This document shows positions 11,621 through 23,768 of a stretch of 64,000 nucleotides of DNA, piece by piece (the first letter of the stretch is position 1; each line of letters opens with the position of its first letter). Below the pieces are notes generated by a model that saw nothing but the letters and a program-made list of their open reading frames with translations, searched no databases and was not told the origin of the DNA. A program made the position numbers and the translations under genes. The stretch is from NCBI GenBank assembly GCA_032622095.1, contig CP136061.1, forward strand, positions 126,616,754 to 126,680,753, in the 5' to 3' direction. Source of the stretch: Siphonodentalium dalli. Its lineage: Eukaryota; Mollusca; Scaphopoda; Gadilida; Siphonodentaliidae.

Positions 11621-12659
11621 CCTTTCGCAGCTTCAGTCTGCTACATATCTATGGATCTATCAGAGTTTTCTTCTGGAAACGTTGGGAGATGTCTCATTAG
11701 GACAGTTTACTTGAGTTATTAATTTATGTATGAGTACACATGTACTTCTGTAATTCCCAGTCACAGCTTGCTGTCTCAGAAACACTGCTGGTGTCAGTTG
11801 ATTATTCAGAATGTTCAGGCCAGAAAAAATGTGATTGGCGGGTGCCTCTATCCTTATATATTAAATTAGCTCCCCAGCATAGACCTTCGTGGAAAGTGTG
11901 GCTATAATAAATTTAGGTGATAATTATTCAAGTGTATAGTTGTCATCAAACATAGTACTTAAGAGGTTTTTCTTCAATCTTTATAGCTCAATGAAGCGTA
12001 CATAGCTACTAAGTATATTATCACTTGTCTGTTGTGGATAAGATTTTCCCTACTTCTCTAGTCGGCAAATGAAATCTATCACATGGTTATGCAGTTATTT
12101 ACATGGATAAAAGTCCATCATCATCACCAGGTTATATTATTTACTCCACCAGTCATATGACCAACCATCTCTATAATGACCTTAAATGCCTGACATCTGC
12201 CCAGTATGTTTTCTCACATCTCTTTTTGATCACCTCTAGCCAACAGGCCTGGTCATTGGGTGAAATCAAGATGGCCCTGGAGATTTCTAAATTAACCAAT
12301 TCTATACTCAATGGATTCTCCCACCATTAAAGTATAGTGGTATGGTTTATTATTAAACCTGAGGGGTTTTCAGATGACACAATGCATAATCGAGGTACCC
12401 AGTGGGTGCACATCATCATCTGGGAAATGAAACCTGTGTCTATAGCTCTCTCATAGCAGATGAGGCCATGCAGAATGAGATTCCCAGGTCATGGCTGTCT
12501 ATTTGAAAAATACACTTCTCTACAGGCATCTATAATGCCACAAAGTGATATTGTCTCATGATGGGCAAATCCTCATGAATAAAAAGCTCTTGTACCTCTC
12601 TGAGTTAGCTGATCTAAAATTCAAACTCTTTGAATAATTTTTCAGGGGAATATATCTTT

Positions 12660-12933
12660 TTAACCCTTTCAGTGCCATGGGCCGATCTCATCGGCCCTAA
12701 TTTACGGTCTGTAAAATCGGCCCTAAAAAAATAAAAAACATTTTTTTTTTTTAGATTTTTAAAAAATTATTAAAATTGTAAAAAAATAATAACAAATGAT
12801 GAAAAATTGTTAGGCCAATGCATTCTCTTATATATGCGAGGCGACCTATGGTCGACTCGCATATATAAGAGAATGCATTGGCACATGGTATATGGGTTGA
12901 TACAAAAATCGGACCTGGCACTCAAAGGGTTAA
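12660..12933. mobile_element. P2 hairpin MITE, inverted orientation
   Basis: TTAA at both ends, TTAACCCTTTCAGTGCCATG to GGCACTCAAAGGGTTAA. Hairpin GCATTCTCTTATATATGCGAG with its complement sits at about 12821-12880. Confidence 0.75.
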
Positions 12934-13356
12934 ACCAGGCCACTGGCTGCGGGGTCGTCCTGTTCACCCGGCGGCTATTGTTTCGGGTAGGTGTTGGGGC
13001 AGGTGTGATAATCCTCAACATCACAGAGCTGCCGACTATAGTTTTTATCATAATTGTTACTGGGAATTGGTGGCGATGGCTAATTTCGACGGCGATGAGC
13101 GGCCGGAGGATAATTGGGGTTTTTGGAAAATTCAAATCTCGAGGAATACAGCGCGTAGAGGGCTCATTTTGGTGTCTAACGAAAGGCCGATATTCGCCCT
13201 ATCCACACACATATTAACCCCGCCACTGAACGGACACCGGAAGTTGCATTATGAACGAAGAAATGCACATGTGATATATTTCAACAAATTTATTAAATAC
13301 TCAAGATATATATATAACAAATACTATCAATATAACATAACATGAATTATAGCACA

Positions 13357-13965
13357 TTAATGTTTGATACTGTTTGATACTGAATCCATGTATTCGAGAA
13401 TATCTATTTCGCCTGCGCCGAAAACTCTCTTGAAATGTCTGATGGAATTGTCAACTTTGCGATATCGCATCTTGCGTGGGCCAATCCTTCCACCCGCTCT
13501 CAATTGGATGATGGTTGCTTCCTGGTAAGGTTGCTCTTTCTTCAGGAAATCTATCAACCTGAAGAAACGTTGGTATGTGTGTTGGGTCTTGTTGGGAAGT
13601 AAGCCATACACCAAAGGGCACATCTTTCCGGCGACGAATGCATGTATCGTATACAGTTGAAAGAAGATCGTTGGGCTTTTCTCAAACGTTCCATCACAGA
13701 AGATCGTTCCGGCAACAGCTAAATTTTCTAGATTTTCTCTGGTCGCGAATATCAGAATCTTTTCAGTCTCTCCGTCATCGGCTAGTAGGAAGTTGTGGTT
13801 GTTGGCTGTTGTTTTGTATACATCAGGAAGGTCGACTCCTGAACGATGAATTGGTAACTTTGGCTGCATGGTTTTCGGCTCTGGCATGATACAATGCTGT
13901 TTTGACGTTGTAATATGTCGGGATTTTCGCTATAATTTCAGGGTCGGTCTCGTCTGCTCGAAGAT
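13357..13965 (-). pseudogene. MULE-type transposase, catalytic exon (broken)
   Basis: On the minus strand an acceptor (CTCTCCAACAG) ends at 13966. The first frame reads ...IPTYYNVKTALYHARA and stops matching. From about 13887 the neighbouring frame continues with LPIHRSGVDLPD, then ILIFATRENLENL, AGTIFCDGTFEKSP (the first catalytic Asp region, C/M-D-G-T-F), YTIHAFVAGKMCPLVYGLLP and YQRFFRLIDFL. This order is characteristic of MULE domain transposases (DDE). A one-base frameshift near 13885 breaks the joined frame. The protein ends with a stop at 13357 soon after the first part of the domain, so the remaining catalytic residues and the C-terminus are missing. The gene is therefore a dead remnant. 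Confidence 0.75.
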
Positions 13966-14184
13966 CTGTTGGAGAGAAAAAATAGCATGGTTAAATTATA
14001 AACATTTATAGAGTTATTACTTGCTTAGTATTCTCTATTCTTTAATAATAATTATAATATATATAATATAACATTACACCAGTTTTACTTTAGTTATTAC
14101 TTGCTTAGTTTTCTTTCTGAATACTAATATAAAGAGCGTTACCAGATTAATGAGAATGCGAAATTAAATTTACTCAGTACATAC

Positions 14185-14491
14185 TTCCTATTTCTTCCTG
14201 GTATAGCGTTGTTACTGGCTTGTTACTTGTCTTAACAAGCTTTTTGAGGTCTGCAATCCAGGAATCTGCTGCTACTTGGTTGAAATCAGATTCGTGGTTA
14301 TGGTTGCCGCTGTTGGATATCACCATATCGTTCTCAGTGTTGGTGGTTGCACGGCAGTCTTTCTTACAACATCGCCAATGAATTCGATCATTTCTCCTTG
14401 ATTTAACGGAGAATTTGTAGTCATCATATACCAGATACTTTCCACCTCTAGTATTTGGAATATAATTTACGTTCACTTGTGTGCTTGCCAT
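14185..14491 (-). pseudogene. FLYWCH zinc-finger exon of the MULE remnant
   Basis: Minus strand, ATG at 14491. It encodes a FLYWCH-type finger: NTRGGKYLVYDDYKF, then HWRCCKKDCRA, then a closing H-N-H (SGNHNHESD). FLYWCH domains commonly precede MULE-type DDE domains in animal transposons and bind DNA. The exon ends at a GTATGT donor (14184), leaving one base. The acceptor at 13966 supplies two, so the spliced frame continues as I-G-N-L-R-A-D-E-T-D. Intron 13966-14184. It is listed as a pseudogene because the downstream exon is frameshifted and truncated. Confidence 0.7.
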
Positions 14492-15499
14492 CGTGTTTAT
14501 GTCAGACCAGGGAATCTAACAGTATATATATTCAGTAGTGAACTCTACTTAAAACACTGATAATAATTCATAATACATCTTTACAAACAAATAATAAAAC
14601 GTGTAAAATAAATAAACTGAATGTGGCTCACGCTATTAAACGTTATTCACCACCAACAGTTATGGACTGTGACAACACTGGACCCAGGTGTTTTGATATG
14701 GACTATAATCTCCGCTGGCCAAGTCGTTAATCTCTGCCTGCCGGGTAGACAGGATATACCCCTGGCTGCATGCTCTTCTCATTTATCCATGCTGGGGTGA
14801 AAGTGTGATTAACTGGTTTTTGTTACTCATGGGGGAGATGTTATCTTACATATCTGTCTGACTACCCCAACTTATAACCTCAAAAACAATTGACATGATA
14901 AATATCAGGAACCAGCCAAGTTGGGAGACTATTTTTGTCCTGTGGGAGAAGTAACTTCTCTCTTATATACCAATTACTAAAATAGGCTCCTGGAGCATTT
15001 ATTGAGCATTAGAGGAGCCTGTGTTAGGGGCCTGTGTACATTTTGATCTTAGACAGAGCCTTTATTCAGTGGCAGCCCCTTTTAATTGTTAGACATTTTG
15101 ATATTTAGAGGGAAAAAAAAATTATTTAAAAAAAAACTAACACCTTTAATATATCTACCAGTGTACCCCGAGTCACCACACGTAACTTGGTTCAATCGGT
15201 CCGGGGGTCTGGGAGAAAGATCATGAACAGACAGACTGATGTACAGACATACAAACAGATCCTACTCTGTTATATATATATATATAGATATGCATATTTC
15301 AAAACAGCATATTTAAAGTGTATTTACTTATTATAATGTTGTACTTACTCTTTATAATAGTACTAGCAGGTTAGCCCGCCACCGGCGGCGTTCGTCAGAA
15401 ACATGACATTTTTTTAATTATTAATTTTTTTTTTAAATGTTTTAATGATTGATTCGTCAATTGAACTGAATGGTCAGAATACAGAACTGAAAACGTGAG

Positions 15500-15930
15500 G
15501 AGACACGATGAGCCCGACGTTGTCCGGGCTATTCAAAAACCAAATTTCAAGTCGATAGCTCCACCCGTTTCCGAGATCTGGTCTGCGCATGCGTGAAGCT
15601 GGCATCGCACAGACTCGGCGACCCGATAAAATTCGTATCCGGGGCAAGATACATTCACATACCAAATTTCAAGTCGATAGCTCCACCCGTTTCCGAGATC
15701 TGGTCTGCGCATGCGCGAAGCTGGCGTCGCACGGGCTCGGCGACCCGATAAAATTCGTATCCGGGGCAAGATACATTCACATACCAAATTTCAAGTCGAT
15801 GGCTCCACCCGTTTCCGAGATCTCGTCTGCGCATGCGCTGCACGGGCTCGCCAATACGACAACGACGACCACTTGGTCAAACTACACACACGTACCAAGT
15901 TTCGTCCCGATCGGTCGAGGTGTTGGTATC
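15500..15930 (+). repeat. ~122-bp tandem units (CGTCTGCGCATGCGCGAAGC)
   Basis: Three units begin near 15577, 15699 and 15821. Each contains GCATGCGCGAAGCTGGCGTC, CCGATAAAATTCGTATCCGG, GCAAGATACATTCACATA and AATTTCAAGTCGATAGCTCC. The same unit recurs at 17530-17790, 18350-18620 and 18830-19050. The high GC compared with the surroundings and the open frames on both strands come from the unit itself. Confidence 0.8.
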
Positions 15931-16448
15931 TGATGCAAAAGACGAAATTGTGAGTGTTGGTTTGTAACCGGGATTTCTGAGAAGCATTATGCCTATATCC
16001 ACACTAACTACCCACCTAAGCCCTGACCTAAGTGTCATACATACTATAACAATGATGCTGAACACTTTGAGGCAATTATATTGCAGAAATGTTGTAAGAG
16101 TACTCTCAGGTGCCAAATAAAAGTGCTGGCCAAATAAAAGTGCTGGGTGACATTTTTACCAAAAAAAGAATAATAGTGCTGGTGCACAATAAATGTGCTG
16201 GGTTACGGATTTTACTTTTCATGGTAGTATGCTTAATACTCGAGCCATGAAGGCTTATGTGTACATTTATATAGTACAGGGAATCATGCCTGTGCGGAGG
16301 AAGTGACATTTAGGTATTATGCATCATGTATCTTCACTATCTTGTTTACCCCATTCATACATTATGTATGACCATGCGTGCAATTACATATTACTCATAT
16401 GATATATAGTTGGCATAGATTATGTTACATGTTGATTGTTGTATTCTA

Positions 16449-16560
16449 CATAGGGGTGTAACGATACATTGATGCGACTGCGATACAGCACTGACGATAC
16501 GGTCATCGATACAGGCGTTCAAACGATAGGTATCTCGATACACAAACTGCATATTGTTAT
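16449..16560 (+). repeat. Possible hAT-like terminus
   Basis: The stretch TAGGGGTGTAACGATACATT followed by repeated CGATAC motifs resembles the ends of hAT elements known from many animal genomes. No matching right end or 8-bp target duplication was located. Confidence 0.3.
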
Positions 16561-17529
16561 TACCAATTCAGGTATTAAGTAAGCAGCGATCAATGTTCAA
16601 TCAGTATCTAACACAAAATTAAGGTAATCCCCCACAATAAGTAATAAAAATGATAAGCATTCCCTATTTATCACAGAGTAACCATGTGTGGACAATACGA
16701 TGCCATCTTCTTGAAACACATTGTATAAATAGATCAGTCGCTAGTGGTCCACTGATCAAAGCACAGACCTGACCTGAGTGACCTCAATTTTAATGACCTA
16801 TTTCAATAGTACACGTCATGCAGCAAGTGACCTACTTTGTCAATGACATGTCGTTTAGAACCGGCGGCAAACCTTTGATGTCTGTCTTACTGCTATTGCT
16901 GCAATTTTATTTCACTGTTAATCTACATGTATGTCTTTCCCCGTGTCACGTCAACACTGGACACTGCACTCTGTGCACTGGCCTGTGTGGGTTGCTGAGC
17001 AATTGTTAAACTTCCCGGAATAAACTTGTCAACAGACAATGTATCTCCTCCAATTCCCGTTATAAAGTTGACAACTTGACATGAGTTATTAATATAAAGC
17101 CCCTCCCATTTAACTGTCAATCTCGTGACATTGGCTGAGATTTTCGGAGACGACATTCCTCATTGGTCAACAGGTAGTGTTTGTACTCTAATTAATCAGC
17201 TTTTCTATCATTTCGGGTCCCGTGAACTCGACCCAGTTCACGTTTTGAGCTTTATCACAAACCGAAAGTAGACGAAGTAAAAGATTTGGCGAACCGTGAC
17301 TCTCAAAATAGGTTTTATATCGAAGCGATGTCGCATCTCAGCCAACCAAAAACAGTTTTATTTAGTGGTTTGTAACTTCTAGTATTGACATTAGCGCACT
17401 CGTGATTCGTTCCATTGTTATATTCGTTTGTTTATCACCCAAAAAAGAATAAATGTCACATTATGTGAAGGATTTACCCCCAAAAAAATAATAAACGTGA
17501 TGGGTCACAATAAGCGTGATTGTGTGTAT

Positions 17530-17790
17530 TTCCGAGATCTCGTCTGCGCACGCGCTGCACGGGCGTCGCACAGGCTCGGCGACCCGATAAAATTTGTACC
17601 CGGGGCAAGTTACATTCACATACCAAATTTCAAGTCGATAGCTCCACCCGTTTCCGAGATCTCGTCTGCGCATGCGCGAAGCTGGCGTCGCATGGGCTCG
17701 GAGACCCGAAAAAATTTGTATCCTGGGCAAGATACATTCACATACCAAATTTCAAGTCGATAGCTCCACCCGTTTCCGAGATAACGCATT
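17530..17790 (+). repeat. ~122-bp tandem units, second block
   Basis: Two units of the 15500 type, inside the Helitron-like unit 15363-18282. Confidence 0.75.
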
Positions 17791-17896
17791 CTTTGTTTTT
17801 CAATGAGTTAATTCATGGTACCCGTCCTCCCCGTCCTAAACTTCAGAGCGGACAGTCAATTAATCCCGTCGTGAAAGTCGAGATAATTGCATTTCG

Positions 17897-18005
17897 TCCG
17901 CATCCGTATTTCGGACGCATGGGGTCAGTCGTTTAGCCACATCCATTGGAATCCGCATCCGTATTTCGGACGCATGGAGTCAGTCGTTTAGCCACATCCA
18001 TTGCA
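17897..18005 (+). repeat. Tandem duplication of a ~54-bp hairpin unit
   Basis: Two copies of CCGCATCCGTATTTCGGACG followed by CAGTCGTTTAGCCACATCCA. Each copy has a GTCCG/CGGAC-type hairpin. Confidence 0.7.
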
Positions 18006-18282
18006 ATAAAGAGCGTTAATTGTTAACACCTCCGTATAAGGTCAATATAAAGATCGTTGATGTCTTAACCACCGCAGTGCCATTTTTTGTGACTGAGATT
18101 GGAGAACGGGTGCTCTGAGCTTCTCCAAAACGCGACCACGGCGGTGTCGGTGGGATTTTACACTTACATAAGAAGTTTGAGCTCAATCTGTACACGCATT
18201 TTCGATTCTATGAAGTACCCGCATACACACACACATATATACACAAATATATATATACGTAGTTCTCAAATTATATAGTAGA

Positions 18283-18789
18283 CTAACCGATGAGCCCGAC
18301 GTTGTCCGGGCTATTCAAAAAACAAATTTCAAGTCGATAGCTCCACCCGTTTCCGAGATCTTGTATGCGAATGCGCGAAGCTGGCGTCGCACGGGCTCGG
18401 CGTCCCGATAAAATTGGTATCCGGGACAAGATACATTCACATAGCAAATTTCAAGTCGATAGCTCCACCCGTTTCAGAGATCTGGTCTGCGAATGCGCGA
18501 AGCTGGCGTCGCACGGGCTTGGCGACCCGATAAAATTTGTATCCGGGGCAAGATACATTCACATAGCAAATTTCAAGTCGATAGCTCCACCCGTTTCAGA
18601 GATCTCGTCTGCGCATGCGCTGCACGGGCATCGCACGGGCTCGCCAATACAAGGACGACCGCCTGGTCAAACTACACACACGTACCAAGTTTCGTCCCGA
18701 TCGGTCGAGAATTGTAGATTTGTATCAATGACATACATACAGAAAAACATACAGACAGACAAACAGAGGTCTTCAAAATATATATGAGA
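18283..18789 (-). mobile_element. Helitron-like unit, middle member of array
   Basis: Minus strand: starts TCTCATATATATTTTGAAGA (18789) and ends AGCCCG-GACAACGT-CGGGCT hairpin, then CATCGGTTAG (18283). The next minus-strand base is the T of the following unit's TC, so the two abut without a spacer. The body is made of ~122-bp units. Confidence 0.55.
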
Positions 18790-19203
18790 TAGCCGATGAG
18801 CCCGACCTATTCAAAAACCAAATTTCAAGTCGATAGCTCTACCCAGCCCGACGTTGTCCGGGCTATTCAAAAACCAAATTTCAAGTCGATAGCTCCACCC
18901 GTTTCCGAGATCTCGTCTGCGCATGCGCGAAGCTGGCGTCGCACGGGATCGGCGATCCGATAAAATTCGTATCCGTGGCAAGATACATTCACATAGCAAA
19001 TTTCAAGTCGATAGCTCCACCCGTTTCCGAGATCTCGTCTGCGCATGCGTCGCACGGGGTCACCAATACGACAACGACGACCGCCTGGTCAAACTACACA
19101 CACGTACCAAGTTTCGTCCCGATCGGTCGAGAATCGTAGATTTGTATAAATGACAGACAGACAGACAGACAGACAAACAGAGGTCTTCAAAATATATATG
19201 AGA
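18790..19203 (-). mobile_element. Helitron-like unit, first member of array
   Basis: Minus strand: starts TCTCATATATATTTTGAAGA at 19203, preceded by host A. It contains a GTCT/GACA-rich stretch and two ~122-bp units. It ends near the GGCTCATCGGCTA at 18790, where CTRR is not well kept. A further partial hairpin module lies at about 18797-18850. Confidence 0.5.
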
Positions 19204-19289
19204 TAGATTATAAATGAGTTCTTGTATTGCATAATACTTATTGGATCACAGAAAGTTGAGGATGGAGAACAAATTGACTTCTACCTGAC

Positions 19290-19825
19290 AACAGTCCATA
19301 TCTGATAATAATAATTATAATTTATTTTATATAGCGTAAATACATTGACATGCTCTAAAACGCTTACAATTATAATACAACATGAAGTATGGTAAAACAA
19401 TAAATATATACAAGCAACAGAATCTAAATTAAAAAATGCCGTTAAAATGAGTAAGATCAGGTGATAAAACATTACTATCTGCATATTTACAGAGTATACT
19501 TTTAGATCTAAACTTGCTCCGATTAAAATAAAATTAAAATAATAATAAAAGAAAAAAACAGATATTGCAGACTGAAGATTAAAATGAGTTTGATTAAGTA
19601 ACAAGTGCTATAAATGAGTAATTATTTCAGGTCTTTCTTGGCCACTTCTGCACCAAAATGTTTAATGAATAAATATGTTTTTAGTTGCCGCTTGAAGTTA
19701 TGGACAAACACCTCTATCAGCTGTGCATTCCACAGAGTGGGTCCGGCATAACTGAACACATGGACTGATATGGACGCGATTCTTGTGAAAGGGACATCAA
19801 ATAAATTACAATTAGCAGATCTCAA
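19290..19825 (-). pseudogene. Non-LTR retrotransposon (LINE) 3' fragment
   Basis: The minus-strand frame 19825-19622 reads ...LFDVPFTRIASISVHVFSYAG, PTLWNAQ, then NFKRQLKTYLF. Many LINE ORF2 proteins end this way: V-P-R-T-R, then F-S-V-A-G-P-x-L-W-N, a gap, and F-K-x-x-L-K-T-H/Y-L-F. The LPxxIR part after LWN is changed. Downstream on the minus strand is a 3' tail ending TATATAAAATAAATTATAAT and an ATT-rich run (to about 19300), a frequent LINE/SINE tail type. The 5' part with the reverse transcriptase core is missing, which is normal 5' truncation. Confidence 0.6.
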
Positions 19826-22106
19826 GTCTATTAGTCCCTAATAATCTAAAATGTTTTTTCGAATTTAAATTCTTTAGGCTGGTCCTTGATAAATATAAAC
19901 ACTTATTCATGCTTTCAGATTTTCATCTACTTTCTCCCTTCAAATCATTTTAGCTGCATGAATTTCCAACTCATTTATTCTATATAGATGGACACTTAAC
20001 AATTATGGCAACAGAAATGACTTTGTTTGGTATTTATACCTAGGTTATGTGTCAATGGCTTCTAACTTTGTTCAACTGTACAAATCCAATGCTAATTTTA
20101 AAATTAGATTTTACATAATAATATCATGCTGATCCTTTCTACTCAAACCCAGCCCAGTATTGGAAATTTAAAACACAGAATCAAAGAATCTTTGATCCCA
20201 GAGCGCAGTACATTCTTGTGATTGAGAGGAAGGTTTTTTTGTATATTATCCTATGTGTAGTCTATAGAACTCGTATAGGAAATCAATTCTCCCCCTGTTT
20301 GTTCATCTCCTCTCCACTCATATAATAGAATTCACAAAGCATAAAAAAATCTTCTTGTGCAATGTGGGTCAAGTCTTTGATTCTGAAATACTGATTTGAG
20401 TGAATCATAATACAATACATTGTCATTGATCAGCATGGATCAGAGAGTTATTTATTTCCGTCGTCACTGGCGCGTAATAACTAGTATATTAATAGAGATT
20501 AATATCTCAGAGGAATCTCAACGATTAATTTGAACCTTTTACAATCATACAGAACTTTTCCTTTTCTTTAATGTTTATAACAATATACAGTAGAAATGGA
20601 CTCATTCAGTTTGAGCTTATTACAACCACACTGTAACCTTTTACCTTTTCTTTATAAGACTAAGTGTACATAACAATATACAGTATATTAAATGGACTCA
20701 TAACCCACATAAGGATGTTATGGGTGGGGGTATACTGGAATCAGCTTGTCTGTCCCGTCCATGGACGCAAATTTGTCCGAGCTTGTGTTTCTTCAGTCTC
20801 AGTTTTTTCAGTCTTTTTTTTTAAAACTTGCCACAGTTATTTAGTACCATGAGAACATGTGCACTTGTGATTATGTAACTTTATTTAGTTGAGTTATCTC
20901 CCTTATTTTTATTTAGACATCTTTCACTACATGCATAATTTTGTCCGAACTTGTATTCCTACGTTTTCCAGTCATTTTGTTTTAATCTTGGTATCCTTAG
21001 ACTCATCCCATTGATTTGTTCCATTGATTCAGACTCGCCTCCAGTTTAGTTTAAACCTATTACAATCATACTGCCCTAAACCTCTTCTTTTTAAGACAAT
21101 AGCGTACCATAGCTACCCGTACCGGTACACGTTTTGTAATCGACTGGTAATGTATGGTGAGCCAACTGCAACAAAACGGATATTATAATATAGATAGTTA
21201 TTCGCATTCGCTTTATTGGCCGACGTTATACTTACCATTATGGATTTTTGGAAATTTGTATTTAGATTAGATGGGCGGGCCTCAGGATAATCAGTTGCTT
21301 TCATCAAGGACGCGGTGGCAGTTGGAAGGGGTTGGTGCTTTTCTTTCACTCATCTTGATAACATTTTCAACAATTGGATTATACAAGTCATAGACCGATC
21401 GAGTGTTGACTATAAATCGGTTGGAATTTTCAGACTTAGAAAATAGATTATGATAGCTCAAATATACAATTACGTTAAATTTTCCAGCCAATAATCGGTA
21501 TAAAATGTATTGTTTTAGAACCAGGGTCTAATAATGTCGTGCATCTACTTTCAGTCAGATATAAGACCGATTTTGTCCTTTATTTTAGTTAGGGAATATT
21601 TAGTCATATTAAGTAATCTTTGGTTTGGAATCTCTCAACAGATCGAAGGGTCGGGGCAAGGGAATATTTATCCCAAGAATTGGGATTTTTGTCGGGATAT
21701 AAACCCGGTGGTAGGTTTGAAAAATTAAACGTGGTAGCATAAGAGGTGTTAAAATGTAGTCTGTTTATTTTCATGTATTGAATAAAGAGTGTTTGCGAAA
21801 CTCAGAAAACAGCTGAAACTCGTTCTGATTATGCTTAGATTTTGTAGAGTATGTATAGGTATTTCGTGCCTTTAGCGACCTATATTATCCCCGCTACAAT
21901 ATACACAAGTATGTTGTGGTTCAAATGCGTCATGTCCGTTCAGATGGTAAATATATATTAAAATGAGAAATCAGACCCCACCTATATACGATACAGTAAC
22001 TAAACGATTGTATTCAAATGCACAATGCATAGATAAATCCACGGTATATTGATTTCCTTGTACAAAGGGTTGACACAGGGACGTAACGACAGGGGTGTCT
22101 CCCCCA

Positions 22107-22372
22107 CCCCCCCCCCCCCCCCCAACTTTGGTAAAATGTTCAACTGTTGGAAATGTGATTATCTGAAACAACATTTGTTGGAAATTTCACACAAACAATA
22201 GGTTGATATTGTTCTCGTAGTTTGATTTTCCAAAAAATAATTACTGGAGAATTTGTAGTTTTTAGACCAACATTTGCATATTTCCTAGTATTAGTAAACA
22301 AATTGGACTGAAATGGTTATCAGAAACTGTTGGATATTTTCCAACCTTGGGGGGGGGGGGGGGGGGGGGGGG
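22107..22372. repeat. Foldback bounded by C17 and G24 runs
   Basis: A 17-base C run (22107-22123) and a 24-base G run (22349-22372) face each other. The sequence inside each run is an imperfect inverted match (CCCAACTTTGGTAAAATGTT against CCAAGGTTGGAAAATATCC). Confidence 0.55.
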
Positions 22373-23507
22373 TGTCAGGTCTCAAAATTTACAACAATTG
22401 GAAAGTTTGATGCCAGTCTGCATGGATGCTAGGATTTAGCAAATTTCATGTTCAGATTTCAAAAATTTCTCACACCGGACCGAACCATGGTCGATCCGGT
22501 GTGTCCCGGTCCCTCCCCAGTGGCCAGTCAGAAACTGATAATTAATTTAAGAAAATACAAATCTGAGTGAATTTGCATGGCGTTAGATCACTAGATATTA
22601 GGATTTTTCAGGCTCAGATCTGCACATTTTCTTGTACTGCATGGTCGACCCAGTGGATTATGCCCCCGACTAGTGACAAAAAGACTACTGATTTATTTAG
22701 AATATGCTACCATCCAGACGGTTGTGAGGGACCAGTTGGGAAAAATCAAAGCCCAACCCGGGGGGTGCAAATGGATTTACGGTCAAACTTGTGAATTTGA
22801 TATGGTTCAAGGGGTGTAGTAAGAAATTCTAAGGTGGACACCCCTCCTTACGCGGAGACCATATATAGTCACGTCCCAGCAGTTGGTCGAGACTGTATCG
22901 ATAGCACTATATACCCACTCTATTAACGACAACTTGTCATTAATGTGTGAAAAAAGTTGTCAGTGAAATGATCGGCCTTCCGTATTTATCTAAGTGCTAG
23001 AAGCCGCCTCGAGAATTTGAACTTAAAATCTGGCTTAAAATGACAACTTTATCAATGATGTTTGCTCATGAATGACATCTTGCAATAAATAGGTTAACGC
23101 ATAGCTGACTGGAAATTCATGTAATTAATAAACCTTTGAGTGAGAAAATCGTAGTGAAAGGTTACCGGTCAACAGGACGCATCTACCCGTTCCAAATCGC
23201 CATCGCTTTATGAGCTGCATTGAAATACACAAGAAACCGTGACGATGTTCACCGATTTACCCGTACCCGTTCCCATCGGACGGGTATCGCAAACTCGCTT
23301 ATAACATTACTCAGTATTAATGGACTCGTATAGGCTACCGCTGCATCATATTGTTGATAATAGAAACAGGGACCAGACTAAAAGGTTCAAATAGGGAGAA
23401 GTCACTTCTCCTTATTTGATTATTAGGGAGAAATGGGACTGTTATCAGGTAGAAGTCATAATATCTGAAGTTCAATTTTCGCACCAACATCACCCTTCTA
23501 TGATCCA

Positions 23508-23660
23508 ATATTAAAGTATTATGCCATATAATAGACCATTTATAAAACCATTATAATAAGTATATACAGTAATGCTCTAAGTATTACTTAGAGCATTACT
23601 GTATATACTTATTATAATGGTTTTATAAATGGTCTATTATATGGCATAATACTTTAATAT
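23508..23660. repeat. Perfect 153-bp palindrome (76-bp arms, 1-base centre)
   Basis: The arms are exact reverse complements by direct comparison. The left arm runs from ATATTAAAGTATTATGCCAT to GTAATGCTCTAAGTA, there is a single T at 23584, then the complement. The arms contain R4 host sequence plus the first bases of the T1 MITE. Confidence 0.9.
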
Positions 23661-23768
23661 AACCACAGCAGAATTATGGGTAACTTTTCAGGATTTAGTC
23701 GGAAATATGGCTTGTTGCCATTCATCGGAAAGCTCTCGTGGAGAAGTTGATTACTTAGAGCATTACTG
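23567..23768. mobile_element. T1 MITE rearranged by the palindrome
   Basis: TA flanks (23565 and 23769). The left end is CAGTAATGCTCTAAGTA. The rest of the left arm resumes only at 23661 (AACCACAGCAGAATTATGGG). Confidence 0.65.

Larger units (their letters stand above)
15363..18282 (-). mobile_element. Helitron-like unit, downstream member of array
   Basis: Read on the minus strand it starts TCTACTATATAATTTGAGA (18282) and ends CCGCCGGTGGCGGGCTAACC...CTAG (15363). The end has a CCGCC-GGT-GGCGG hairpin 9 bases before CTAG, and the next base is T. TC...hairpin...CTRR|T is the Helitron signature. The unit shares its 5' terminus with 59261 on the other strand. No Rep/helicase coding was seen, so it is non-autonomous or gutted. 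It carries fragments of the ~122-bp unit at 15570-15850 and 17530-17790. Confidence 0.65.

Noticed and set aside
12878-13345. 155-codon + strand open frame
   Set aside because: It starts inside the P2 hairpin MITE and has no recognisable domain. It overlaps the region just beyond the MULE remnant on the other strand and looks like chance in GC-richer sequence.
15474-15953. Several overlapping frames on both strands
   Set aside because: All come from the 122-bp tandem unit, whose length and GC content keep frames open; products are repeats of each other.
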